Notes under the pieces: generated by a model
Databases searched by the model: none
What the model saw: only the letters and a program-made list of their open reading frames with translations
What the model was told of the DNA's origin: nothing
Part shown: in pieces, positions 7,279 to 17,300 of the stretch
Numbering within the stretch: position 1 is the stretch's first letter
Layout of the letters: every line of letters starts with the position of its first letter
Translations under genes and position numbers: made by a program
Origin: Cyanobacteria bacterium UBA1221
GTDB taxonomy: Bacteria > Cyanobacteriota > Vampirovibrionia > Gastranaerophilales > Gastranaerophilaceae
DNA length: 19,913 bases
Assembly (NCBI GenBank): GCA_002309425.1
Contig: DBXD01000006.1
Location: forward strand, 21,714-41,626
Direction of reading: 5' to 3'

Positions 7279-8106
7279 TTGTCTGTAAGTTTGAGAGATG
7301 CGTTTCGCAGAGTTTTTAAAGATGAGTGTTTTTTACCTAATTATACGGCGTTGGTAGTTATGTCTTTTTGTTCAGGCTTATTGTATTTTGCTATGCGAGC
7401 AAAGAATATTCCGTACATATTACCATCTGTTGTCCTTGCGATTGCTGCGTTGATTCTTTCGGAGGGGTATCATTTAAAATATTTTAAGGCCATTACATCA
7501 GAGGTTCAACCGGCTATGCCAGATTGGAAAAAAATTAGCTTTTATGGCTTAACGGGGCTGAAATTTTTTGCGGCATCAATTATTTTAGGAATGGTTTTTA
7601 CCTCTGTTATAATGTTTTTGATAGCAATTTTGTTGGTTTTTGGGTTATTTTTGAAATCGGCTATGCCTGTACTGCTTTTGGCTTTTGCTGCAATTGTCGG
7701 GATAGGTGAAATGTTGATTTGCCTTTGTATGCCGGCATTTGTATATGTGTTTACAGACATGGATGAGAGTGTTACATCTTTTCTGTTTTTAAACAAAGTA
7801 TTTAAAAATTTTAGTTGCAGTTATTTTGTTGCGTTATTTCTAATTGCGATTTTATCTTCTCTGAATGCCATTTTAGCCGTGCTGACAACGATAAATATTA
7901 AGTATGTATTGCTTTATATTATTCCGCTTATGATAACTCCATTTCTCCGTTTAGTCTCGGATAATATAATGGCTCAGGCCTATATTGCAAATAAAAACGG
8001 TCAAAAAGACTCTGCAGGGAAAATGATTATATATATGATTCTTGCAGTTGCTGTTATTGCGGGTCTGTTCTTTTTTGTGTATATCGCAGAAGCTGCAAAA
8101 TATTAG
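7279..8106 (+). CDS. Polytopic membrane protein, DUF4013-like, TTG start
   Basis: The 275-residue inner-membrane protein has about six to eight hydrophobic segments, near residues 22-38, 45-62, 92-125 (long, perhaps two), 128-155, 181-205, 206-224 and 249-268. The block with GYHLKYFKAI (63-72) followed by a PDW motif (81-83) and a Gly-Leu-Lys helix resembles the GYxLRxxK...LPEW pattern of DUF4013 membrane proteins. This assignment is from memory and tentative. No catalytic motif is visible and no function is known. The TTG start is set by TTGGAGG at 7265-7271. The stop codon TAG (8104-8106) overlaps the stop of the convergent gene by four bases, with no terminator between them. Confidence 0.75.
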   Translation: MSVSLRDAFRRVFKDECFLPNYTALVVMSFCSGLLYFAMRAKNIPYILPSVVLAIAALILSEGYHLKYFKAITSEVQPAMPDWKKISFYGLTGLKFFAASIILGMVFTSVIMFLIAILLVFGLFLKSAMPVLLLAFAAIVGIGEMLICLCMPAFVYVFTDMDESVTSFLFLNKVFKNFSCSYFVALFLIAILSSLNAILAVLTTINIKYVLLYIIPLMITPFLRLVSDNIMAQAYIANKNGQKDSAGKMIIYMILAVAVIAGLFFFVYIAEAAKY

Positions 8107-8435
8107 TCTTTTGTTATTCCGATTGCTAATATTGATAGAAGTATTGAGCCACCGACAGCGCTTAAAAAATTCTCTATGCTCAGTCCGTCAACTACATATG
8201 CAACGAACATGAAAAGCAGTGCGTTTATTACTATTGTAAAAAGGCCGAGAGTTGCAATATTTAGCGGCAGTGTTAAAAGTTTCAATACAGGTTTTATGAA
8301 TATATTTACAAAAACTATAACAATTGCTGCAATCATGGCGGAGGGAAAATCCGAAACAGTTATTCCGGGAATAAGCCATGCAACAAACATGACAACCAGT
8401 GCAAACGCAATCCATTTAATAATCAGTTTTAGCAT
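8103..8435 (-). CDS. Small membrane protein, phage holin family 4-like (YvlD/DUF360-like)
   Basis: The 110-residue protein consists of four hydrophobic segments (about 4-22, 30-48, 56-80 and 90-107). The short joining block LTLPLNIATLGLFTIVINALL (54-74) is the signature stretch of the PF04020 family. Members are widespread chromosomal inner-membrane proteins; the holin name is historical and there is no phage gene nearby. Function is unknown. AAAGGAG lies just upstream of the ATG on the minus strand. Its stop codon overlaps that of the convergent gene (8103-8106). Confidence 0.85.
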   Translation of the reverse strand: MLKLIIKWIAFALVVMFVAWLIPGITVSDFPSAMIAAIVIVFVNIFIKPVLKLLTLPLNIATLGLFTIVINALLFMFVAYVVDGLSIENFLSAVGGSILLSILAIGITKD

Positions 8436-8441
8436 ATAAAA

Positions 8442-8484
8442 CTCCTTTTTTGTATTATTTTATAATCAAAATTTTTAATTTCAA
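8442..8484 (-). promoter_or_regulatory. Promoter and ribosome site of the PF04020-like gene
   Basis: On the minus strand, TTGAAA (complement of 8479-8484) and TAAAAT (complement of 8457-8462) are 16 bases apart, each 5 of 6 or close to consensus. GGAG (complement of 8442-8445) lies 6 bases before the ATG. Confidence 0.5.
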
Positions 8485-8547
8485 TAACTTGTTATCGGAA
8501 TTATATTGTTACTTGTTTTTAGGTTATTTTTTTTATATTATTACGGT

Positions 8548-9369
8548 ATGGATATTAAGCGAATAAATTTAAGAAATTTTGAAATCGGCGGTGATAAATT
8601 AACCATAATGGCAGGTCCTTGCGCTATTGAAAGTCTTGAAATTCTGGATGTAACCGCAAAAACATTAAAAGAAATTACTTCAAAATTAGGTATAAATTTT
8701 ATTTTTAAATCTTCTTTTGACAAGGCAAACCGTTCGTCATTGACATCATATCGCGGACCCGGAATTGAAAAAGGTCTTGAGATGCTTGATGAAATCAAGC
8801 ACAGGTATAATTTACCGATAGTTACCGATATTCATATACCTGAACAGGCGGAAGCTGCGGCACAGGTTGCGGATGTTATTCAGATACCTGCATTTCTTTG
8901 CAGGCAAACCGATTTGTTGGTGGCGGCGGCAAAAACAGGCAAGATTGTAAATATTAAGAAAGGTCAATTCCTGGCGCCAGAGCAGATGAAACCTCTTGTA
9001 AAAAAAGTTGAGGATAGCGGTAACTGTAACATAATGCTTACCGACAGAGGTACAAGTTTTGGGTATAATAACCTTGTTGTTGATTTCAGAGGTATTCCGA
9101 TAATGCAATCGTTCGGATATCCTGTTGTATTTGATGCCACTCACAGTGTACAGTTGCCAGGTGCTCAGGGAGTTTGCTCGGGAGGGGACAGAACTTTTGT
9201 TCCGGTTCTTGCAAAAGCTGCTATGGCTGCGGGTGCTAATGTTTTATTTTTTGAGGTTCATCCGAATCCAGATAAGGCTTTATGTGACGGCCCTAACATG
9301 ATTGCGCTTGATGATGCTCAGGATTTGTTTAAGAAATGTCGTGATATTTTTGAATTAGTGAGAAATTAG
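8548..9369 (+). CDS. kdsA: 3-deoxy-8-phosphooctulonate synthase (KDO-8-P synthase), metal-dependent class
   Basis: The enzyme condenses phosphoenolpyruvate with arabinose 5-phosphate to make KDO-8-phosphate, the precursor of the LPS inner-core sugar, in the cytoplasm. I start it at ATG 8548 (273 residues), because FEIGG at 11-15 then sits where KdsA proteins normally begin; an in-frame ATG at 8506 would add 14 hydrophobic residues unlike the family. Visible motifs are MAGPCAIES (21-29), KSSFDKANRSS (54-64), GQFLAP (139-144), DRGTSFGYNN (166-175) and DATHSVQ (196-202). C25, H199, E236 and D247 have exactly the spacing of the four metal ligands of the metallo-KdsA class. There is no good Shine-Dalgarno; a -10-like TATATT (8534-8539) lies so close that the message may be almost leaderless. 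It heads the kdsA-hydrolase-pheS cluster. Confidence 0.96.
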   Translation: MDIKRINLRNFEIGGDKLTIMAGPCAIESLEILDVTAKTLKEITSKLGINFIFKSSFDKANRSSLTSYRGPGIEKGLEMLDEIKHRYNLPIVTDIHIPEQAEAAAQVADVIQIPAFLCRQTDLLVAAAKTGKIVNIKKGQFLAPEQMKPLVKKVEDSGNCNIMLTDRGTSFGYNNLVVDFRGIPIMQSFGYPVVFDATHSVQLPGAQGVCSGGDRTFVPVLAKAAMAAGANVLFFEVHPNPDKALCDGPNMIALDDAQDLFKKCRDIFELVRN

Positions 9370-9372
9370 ATT

Positions 9373-9987
9373 ATGAAAATGCGCACTTACATATCGGGTC
9401 CGATTGATGCTAATAACTATCTGATTTGGGATGAAAACTCAAAAGAAGCAGTCTTGATTGACTGTTCCGATTATAGAGAAGATATATTGTCTGATGTAAG
9501 GGGATACGGACTAAAAGTTAAGTATATATTGCTTACTCATGGGCATTTTGACCACGTTTTGGGTGTGAATGAAATGGCAAAAGCCCTCGGGGCTCAGGTC
9601 GGATTGCACACGGGAGATAATGTTTTAGTTGAAAATATAAATGAATACGGAAATATTTTTTTAGGGTTGCCGCATATGGAAATCCCGAAAGTTGATTTTT
9701 TTGTAAGCGATGGGGATGAGTTAAATTTCGGAAATGAAACAATCAAAGTTATTTATACTCCGGGTCATACTGAAGGCGGTGTATGCTACAAAATAGGTGA
9801 TAAGTTGTTCTCAGGCGATACTTTATTTAAGGGTAGTTACGGAAGAACAGATTTGTTCGGCGGGGATTATTCAAAAATTATCAGCAGCCTGAAAAATGTA
9901 ATACTGAAGCTTGATGATAAAATCGAAGTATTTCCGGGGCATGGTGAGGCAACGACAATTGCCGAAGAAAAAATATTAATGAAATAA
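9373..9987 (+). CDS. Metallo-beta-lactamase-fold hydrolase, glyoxalase II-like
   Basis: The 204-residue cytoplasmic hydrolase shows all metal ligands of the binuclear MBL fold: THGHFDH (H56, H58, D60, H61), H132 in PGHTEG, D149 in FSGDTLF, and H190 in FPGHG. The block KGSYGRTDLFGGD (153-165) is typical of the hydroxyacylglutathione-hydrolase-like (glyoxalase II) subgroup, but the C-terminal glutathione-binding extension is absent. The thioester substrate is therefore not established. It starts 3 bases after the kdsA stop with no clear Shine-Dalgarno, suggesting translational coupling; a second ATG at 9379 is an alternative start. The pairing with KdsA has no obvious metabolic reason, so co-transcription may be incidental. 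Confidence 0.9.
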   Translation: MKMRTYISGPIDANNYLIWDENSKEAVLIDCSDYREDILSDVRGYGLKVKYILLTHGHFDHVLGVNEMAKALGAQVGLHTGDNVLVENINEYGNIFLGLPHMEIPKVDFFVSDGDELNFGNETIKVIYTPGHTEGGVCYKIGDKLFSGDTLFKGSYGRTDLFGGDYSKIISSLKNVILKLDDKIEVFPGHGEATTIAEEKILMK

Positions 9988-10007
9988 ATTTATAAGAGGT
10001 AATTCAT

Positions 10008-11042
10008 ATGAAAGAACAGTTAGAGAGAATATATACAAATGCGGTTGCTGACATTGAAAAGGTTGATTCAATATCTTTGTTGGAAGATGTTAAAGGAAAA
10101 TATTTAAGCCGCAAGGGTGAATTTAATGAGATAAAAAAGAATTTAAAAAACTTGTCGGATGAAGATAAGAGAATTGTCGGCTCTCTGGCAAATGACATAA
10201 CTTCAAAACTAGAAAAACTTGTTCAGGAAAAGTATGACAGCCTTTATAAGACTGAGTTAAATAAGAAATTGCAAAAAGAACGCATTGATGTTACCTTACC
10301 CGGAAAATTTGTACCCAAAGGAAAAGTTCATCCGCTTACTTCAACTACACATGAAATTGTATCAATATTGCAGGGATTAGGCTTTTCTGTTGTCGAATCA
10401 AAAGATTCTCCGGAAGTTGAAACCGAGTATTTCAATTTTGATATGCTTAATATCCCAAAAGATCATCCGGCAAGAGATGTTCAGGATACATTCTTTACAA
10501 CTTTGGCTCCAAACGTTGTTTTAAGAAGTCAGACATCGGGTGCACAAATTCACGTAATGGAAAATAAAAAACCTCCTATCAGGGTAATTTCTCCGGGCAG
10601 AGTTTATCGTAACGAGAATATCAATGCCCGTAAATATAACTTCTTTCATCAGATAGAGGGTCTTTATGTTGATAAAAATATTACTTTTGGCGACTTAAAA
10701 GGTGTGTTAAATGAATTTATCAGAATTTATTTTGGCGCAAGCCGTCCGACAAGATTCAGAAGTAGTTTCTTCCCGTTTACCGAGCCTTCTGCTGAGGTTG
10801 ATGTGCAATGTATAATGTGCGGGGGCAAGGGCTGCAGAACATGCTCCGGTACAGGCTGGCTGGAAATTCTTGGTGCGGGAATGGTTGACCCGAACGTGTT
10901 GAGAGGGGTAGGCATTGATCCCGAGATATATTCTGGTTTTGCTTTTGGTATGGGGGTTGAAAGACTTGCTATGCTGAAATACGCTATTGATGATATAAGA
11001 TTATTCTTTAATGATGATGTAAGATTTTTGAACCAGTTTTAA
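10008..11042 (+). CDS. pheS: Phenylalanyl-tRNA synthetase alpha subunit
   Basis: This is the catalytic alpha subunit of the alpha2-beta2 PheRS that charges tRNA-Phe. The 344-residue length is normal. An N-terminal helical tRNA-binding arm (about 1-90) is followed by the class II core. Motif 2 is in GRVYRNE (197-203) through FFHQIEG (212-218), FTEPSAEVDV (257-266) gives the Phe-pocket strand, and motif 3 is GFAFGMGVERLAML (310-323). Four cysteines, C268, C271, C276 and C279, form a CxxC-x4-CxxC knuckle that could hold zinc, a pattern I know from many PheS proteins. The segment between motif 2 Arg and FFHQ reads NINARKYN, unlike the E. coli type. AGAGGT lies 7 bases before the ATG. pheT is not downstream; a terminator follows instead, so the beta subunit must be encoded elsewhere. 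Confidence 0.98.
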   Translation: MKEQLERIYTNAVADIEKVDSISLLEDVKGKYLSRKGEFNEIKKNLKNLSDEDKRIVGSLANDITSKLEKLVQEKYDSLYKTELNKKLQKERIDVTLPGKFVPKGKVHPLTSTTHEIVSILQGLGFSVVESKDSPEVETEYFNFDMLNIPKDHPARDVQDTFFTTLAPNVVLRSQTSGAQIHVMENKKPPIRVISPGRVYRNENINARKYNFFHQIEGLYVDKNITFGDLKGVLNEFIRIYFGASRPTRFRSSFFPFTEPSAEVDVQCIMCGGKGCRTCSGTGWLEILGAGMVDPNVLRGVGIDPEIYSGFAFGMGVERLAMLKYAIDDIRLFFNDDVRFLNQF

Positions 11043-11057
11043 TTAGATTTTAACGTT

Positions 11058-11089
11058 AAAAAGAGTGTGCTTTTGGCACACTCTTTTTT
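11058..11089 (+). terminator. Intrinsic terminator of the kdsA-hydrolase-pheS unit
   Basis: A perfect 13-bp stem AAAAAGAGTGTGC (11058-11070) with GCACACTCTTTTT (11076-11088) and a TTTTG loop ends in a run of T. It lies 16 bases after the pheS stop codon. Confidence 0.92.
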
Positions 11090-11352
11090 ATGTAAACTTT
11101 TGTAAATTTTTAATGAAATTATGTTATAAAAATATAAATGTGGGTATAAATATATTAGAGATATAAAAAAGATATCTAAGCAAAATTCGGTTGTAAATAA
11201 TTGTAAAATATCCCCAAAAAAGAGTAAAGTTTATCCCAAATTGTACCGATATACATGTCGGTGCAGTAGTATGACACATTTATACCCTTAGTCTGTCGAG
11301 GGAATAAAGCATAGTGATGAACCCCAACGAAAATAGTTGAATGAGGTGAAAA
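11090..11352 (+). promoter_or_regulatory. Upstream region and leader of the giant autotransporter gene
   Basis: No gene is seen between pheS and the next start. The region is AT-rich with TATAAA boxes at 11125-11130 and 11145-11150 but no convincing -35 partner. It contains TCCCCAAAAAAG (11211-11222), identical to a motif at 4999-5010, and a short hairpin ACCGATA-TACA-TGTCGGT (11245-11262, 7-bp stem with one G-T pair). The part from about 11290 to 11340 is less AT-rich. GAGGTG at 11343-11348 is the ribosome site, 4 bases before the ATG at 11353. The long leader suggests post-transcriptional control, but no known riboswitch was recognised. Confidence 0.5.
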
Positions 11353-14300
11353 ATGAAAAATAGGTTTACAGGGAACGGAAGAAGCAAAAAAGCGTTGAGT
11401 TTAAGGAATTTATCCATAGCGGCAATGGCGAGCTTGGCATTTATCGGAGTAAATTCTCAGCAGTCAGCGGTGGCGGCAGACAATACTCATGTCATTGCGA
11501 GCGATAGCGAAGCAATTCAGCGTACGAATAATTCTTTTTTAAATACGGCTGATATTGACGTTTCTGACAAAATTGCCAACCTGAATATGGGCAGAAAGGG
11601 AACTGTTACTGGTTTTGCCTCTGCATCTGTTCCGACTCTGGATGAGTTGCATGAACAAGACCCCGAAGCGCATCCTGAAGAGAGTGCTTATACTCTCACC
11701 AAAACGGAACAAAACGAAGGGGATAATATCCTGAATATTCCGGAATACAGCACCGAAACTCAAACTGTAACCGATAAATACTACGAAATAAATATAAAAG
11801 ACGGCGTGGAATCACAAACAAGACTATCAAATACCACCGATCATTCAGCTACCAACTATATTGGACATTATATCGGGCAAAGTGTTTCTGGCAATGCTGA
11901 AATATATGGTGGGGCAATTTATAATTGCGACGGAACTAATATGGGAACTGGTGCAAGACTTGGTAATATTATTGGCGATTTTATTGCTAATAATGCAAGT
12001 GCAATTGGTAATATTTCAGGTGGTGCAATATATAATAAGGGTTATTTAGGTAATATAACCGGTGATTTTATTGCGAATAGTGCAAATTCAACAGGTACAA
12101 CTTCGCAAGGTAGTGCAAAGGGAGGAGCCATTTTTAGCTATCAGGGCAAAATTGGTGATATAAACGGTAATTTTATTGCAAACAGTGCAAATCGTGCTAC
12201 CAATACCAACGGTACTCATTGGAGTGGTTCTGCATATGGCGGTGCAATTTATAGTTCATCTAGTACAATTGGTGATATAACTGGTGATTTTATTGCGAAT
12301 AGTGCAATTACTACAACGGATTATTCCAATGTAGGTTATGGTGGTGCAATTTATTCTGTATCTGGTACAATTGGTGATATAACTGGTAATTTTATAAATA
12401 ACAATGCAACAGGTACAACTTCAAATGGTGGTGCAATATATAACTCATCAAGTACAATTGGTAATATAACTGGTAATTTTATTGGTAATAGTTCTCTTAC
12501 TCAAAGTTCTTCTTCAAACTGCGTTGCGTATGGAGGGGCGATTTATAACAATGCCGGTACAATCGGTGATATAACAGGAGATTTTGTAGGTAATACTGCA
12601 GGTCATGAATATAAATATTCGGGAGCTTCAGCAGCAGTCTACGGTGGTGCTATATATAATTCGGGTACAATTGGAAATATTACAGGTAATTTTATAAATA
12701 ATATAGCCAAGCTTGGAACCTACCATAAGGGTAACGGATACGGTGCCGCAATATATAATACTGGCGAGATAGGGGAAATTTCCGGAGATTTTATTGGTAA
12801 TTTTGCGAAATCTGTTGGCGGTGCTATCTTTACAACAACCGATATGACCCTTGTTGCAGATGCAGTAGAACATGTTATTAAAGGGAATTATACAAACCTT
12901 AACAATAACAAAAGGTATGAAGCTATATATGTTTCAAGTTCAAATGCAACTTTTACAGTAAAAGCTCTAAACGGCGGCAGTTGGACAATTGATGATTATA
13001 TATCAGGATATTCTGGTTATGGATTAACTTTTACTGGTGATGGTACAGGTGTTATTAACTACAATAATACGATTAGCAGTACGCCTAATGTTACTATTGA
13101 TAACGTGACCTTTGACCAGACAGACGGTGTAATAAGGACATACACCTTAAATACTCTTACAAGTAACGACGGCAAATTAGCGGTAGATATTAATCAGGAC
13201 ACAAAAACGGCTGACAAATTTACAACCTCTGGTGCTGCAAACGGTACTATATATTTATCGGAATTGAATATAACGGGAGAAGGTAATAATACTTATCAAA
13301 TATTGAACAAAAAAAGTGGGGATGCAGAACTTGCTTTTGCAGACGGTATAAAAGCATATATTGACGGTGAAGAAGTCGAATTTAAACTTGGTCAGGCATT
13401 TGACACTCAAACCGTTGATAATACCGTAAATTATGGCAATACCTATGAGGGGGTAGAGGGGTTTGCTCTCGGGACTACCAAAACCGCAAACGACTCTGTA
13501 GTTGTTGTTACCAACCCTGTTTATGACCAAATTTTGACATACTTGAACCAAAAAGTAACAGAGGAAGAAAGAACCTTCAACTTTTTAACATCATCTGATG
13601 TTTATACAGTTACAGAGGCTCTTGGTGACACCACAGCAGGTACCTTGAACATCAACGGTGTTGCGGGTGAAGACGGTGAACTCTCTACAATTGATTTCAA
13701 TGGAAATAATGGTTTTAAACTGAATAGTGCAACCACACTAAATACTGAAAACACCCTCCTTACAAACGCAAACACCAGTGCAATAAGTGTGACAAACGCT
13801 AATGCCGAAGTTGAATTAACAAATGTAGATTTTAAAAATAATAAGGCAAGTTACGGTGGGGCAATTTATAACCTTTCCGGCACAATTGGTGAGTTTTTCG
13901 GTGATTTTACCGGTAATTCAGCAAGTTTAGGCGGTGCGATTTATAACGATAGCACAATGAACAGTATTACGGGTAACTTTGCAAATAATAAGGCAAGTAA
14001 TTCCGGCGGTGCAATTTATAACCAAAGCACAATGGGTAATATTACAGGTAACTTTACAAATAATACGGCACGTAAAGGCGGTGCGATTTATAACAATGGC
14101 ACAATTGGAGATATCTCAGGTACATTTGAAAATAATAACTCTACATCAAGTGATTGGGGTGATTTTGGCGGTGCGATTTATAACGCAGGTACAATTGGAA
14201 ATATTTCGGGTGATTTTACAAATAATACAACTGCTAGTTATAACGGCGGAGCGATTTATAACTATAATGGCACAATTGGTGTTATTTCCGGTGATTTTAT

Positions 14301-17300
14301 AAACAACAGTGCAAGATCAAACGGCGGTGCTATATATACAACAAGAAATATGACACTTACTGCTGACGGAGTAAATAATCTAATTAGCGGCAACTGGGTT
14401 GGTACAGGGGATAACAAAAGAGCTGAAGCTATATATGTTTCTAATAGTTCTGCAAGGCTTACTATAAAAGCTGAAAACAACGGAAGTTGGACAATTGATG
14501 ATTATATCAATGGTAATTTCGGGTATGGATTAACATTTACAGGTGACGATGCAGGTATAATTAATTATAACAACACTATTTTAAATACTCCTAATATGGC
14601 AATTAATAGTGTAACTTTCGATCAAACAGATGGTACAATCCGAAACTATGAACTGCGAAATTTTACAAGTAGTAATGGCAAACTGGCAATTGATATTAAT
14701 TATGATACACAAGAGGCGGATAGCTTTACGGTAAATGGATACAGTAACGGAACATTATATATTAACAAACTTAATTTTTTGGGAGAAAAATCTGACGGTA
14801 CATACCAAATTCTTAACCTTATAAATGGTGAGGGTATTCAGCTTGCCTTTGCTGATAATATAAAATTTATTGAAAATGGTGAAGAAGTTGAACCGGGATT
14901 AGGTTACGCATTTATGGTACAGGATGTTGATGATACTGTAACCTTCGGCGATATTTATACAAGTCGTGCCGGATTGGTAATAGGTACAACGAAAACAACT
15001 CATGATTCAATGACAGTTATAGGCGATGCTATCCATGACCAAATTTTGACTTATATTAATCAAAAATTTACCGACAACGAACGCAACTTCAACTTTACTA
15101 ATTCTGCAGAAGTCTATAAAGTAACCGAGCCGATTGGAATAACCGCAGACGGAACACTCAATATTAACGGTGTTGCAGGCGAAAACGGTGAACTTTCAAC
15201 AATTGATTTTAACGGCGAACAAGGATTTTATCTTGGATATAATCCTGTAAAACTGAACATTGAAAATACAAAAATCACTAACGCTAACACTGCAATAGGG
15301 GCGGAGCGGCCTTCTCAGATAACGTTAAACAACGTAGTTTTTGAAAACAACGATACAGAAGGCCTCGGCGGTGCGCTTAACGGCGGCTTATACAAAGCAA
15401 TTTCCGGCAAATTTATTAACAATGATGTTACTGAAATTCGTTCTGAATCAGACAAAACATTTGCCCAAGGCGGTGCAATTTATAATCGTTTATCAATAGG
15501 TAATTTAGAGGCGGATTTTGAGGGTAATACCGCAATATCCCCGAACGGTGAAGCATACGGCGGTGCTATATACAATGCAGGCACAATCGGTATTCCGCAG
15601 CCTGTAAGTGAGGCAAACTATATCAAACTCGTCATTACGGATGATAGCGGTAACGTTACCAATACTCTATATCTTTCTTATTTGGGTGATGAGCCTTTTG
15701 CTGATGCGCCGATGAGTTTAGATGAAGTTACAAGTGGTGAATATAATTTTACTCAAAATGAAGCGAATTCTATCCAAATGACGGAATCAGAGTTTATTGA
15801 GGAATTCTATAATGGAGAAAAACCGGAGGAAGGTCAAACAAAATTCGATTTAGCACTTAACAATGCTGGCAAGGATGGTTTTACGCAAGTTAATCCTGAG
15901 GATTACAATGCACCTGAGCCGACTCCGGGATATATTATGGGTAATTTTATTGGTAACCACGTAGAAGGTGACCATGCTGACGGTGGTGCAATATATAATA
16001 TCGGAACAATAACCGAAATAATCGGGGACTTTATCAGCAACTACGGTCACAGTACCGGTACTATGTTCACTCATGCTATAACTTCCGCATCCATTCCTTC
16101 AAATCCCGGCGGCGGACCAAAAGATAACCAGTCAAAATGCGGTGGGGCAATATATAATGCAGGTATTAATGCAACAATCGGAAATATCACAGGTAACTTT
16201 ACCGATAACCGCTATTTGGCAGATCATGTACAGGCATTTGGCGGCGGTATCTTCAACATTAGCGGTGCAACTATCGGAAATATAAACGGTGATTTTACCG
16301 AAAACTATACAATAGGTCAAAATAATATTGCGGCAGGCGGTGCAATATATAATGCAGGCTATGCATATGATAGCGGAACAACAGGTCAAGGCGGCAGAAA
16401 AAATGCTGACTCGGATGTAAAATATGGTGCTTCAACGATAGGTGATTTGACCGGAGACTACAAAGGTAACTATGCAAAAGGTGTTGCTGCAATGGGCGGC
16501 GCTATCTATAATGGCGGCGGAAGTGTTGTTAATGAGGCATATGCTTTAACGCCTGTAGAAGAAGGCGGCAGAAAAGACGGCTCAGCCGACAATCAAGTGA
16601 CTTTATTGCCTGAAATAGGAAATATTACCGGCAATTTCACGGGCAACTATGCTGAAAGTTTGGTGCTCCCTGAAAATACAGGGAATAATGACCCTAATAA
16701 TTATGATGACGACGACAATGATACAATTACTCTTGATCCTGTTGCTATGGGTGGTGCAATATATAATGAGAATGCAAAAATCGGTGACATAAAAGGTGAT
16801 TTTAAAGAAAATTATGCCGTTTCCTCCGAGTCTGATGCAATGGGTGGAGCAATTGCGAATGTGTTTAACGGTAAATTAAACAGTATTGAACCCGAACTAG
16901 GGAATGGTGGAGAAAAAGATAAAGACCTAAAACCTTTGTTTGGTGATGAAACAATAAATTCAAATATAATCTTTGGCAAAATAGGTACGATAGAGGGTTC
17001 ATTTGAAGATAATCATGCAAATGCAGGTATAGGTGGTGCCGCTTTTGGCGGTGCAATAGCAAATAACAGCTATATTAAAAAAATTCAAAATTCTCAGTTC
17101 AAAAATAATTATGTACTTGCAGCAAATGGCGAGGCATATGGCGGTGCGATTGCGAACAAAGCTAATATCGGACTTGATATGCCTTTAAATCAAGCCAGAT
17201 TTGAAGTAATATATATTATGGATGATAATGAAAATACGATAGCAACGTTGTATAAAGCATCATTCTATGACAGCGAAACAGGCAAATATGTTTCGCTAAG

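Noticed and set aside
8103..8435. Phage remnant because of the holin family name
   Set aside because: PF04020-like proteins are common chromosomal membrane proteins and no other phage gene, integrase or attachment site is seen.
8506..8547. Upstream ATG for kdsA adding 14 residues
   Set aside because: The added residues are hydrophobic and aromatic, lie over AT-rich promoter-like DNA, and do not resemble KdsA N-termini.
13979..14302. A 107-codon plus-strand open frame inside the autotransporter gene
   Set aside because: It is a shifted reading of the GGAIYN repeats and gives a Gln/Ile-rich nonsense sequence.
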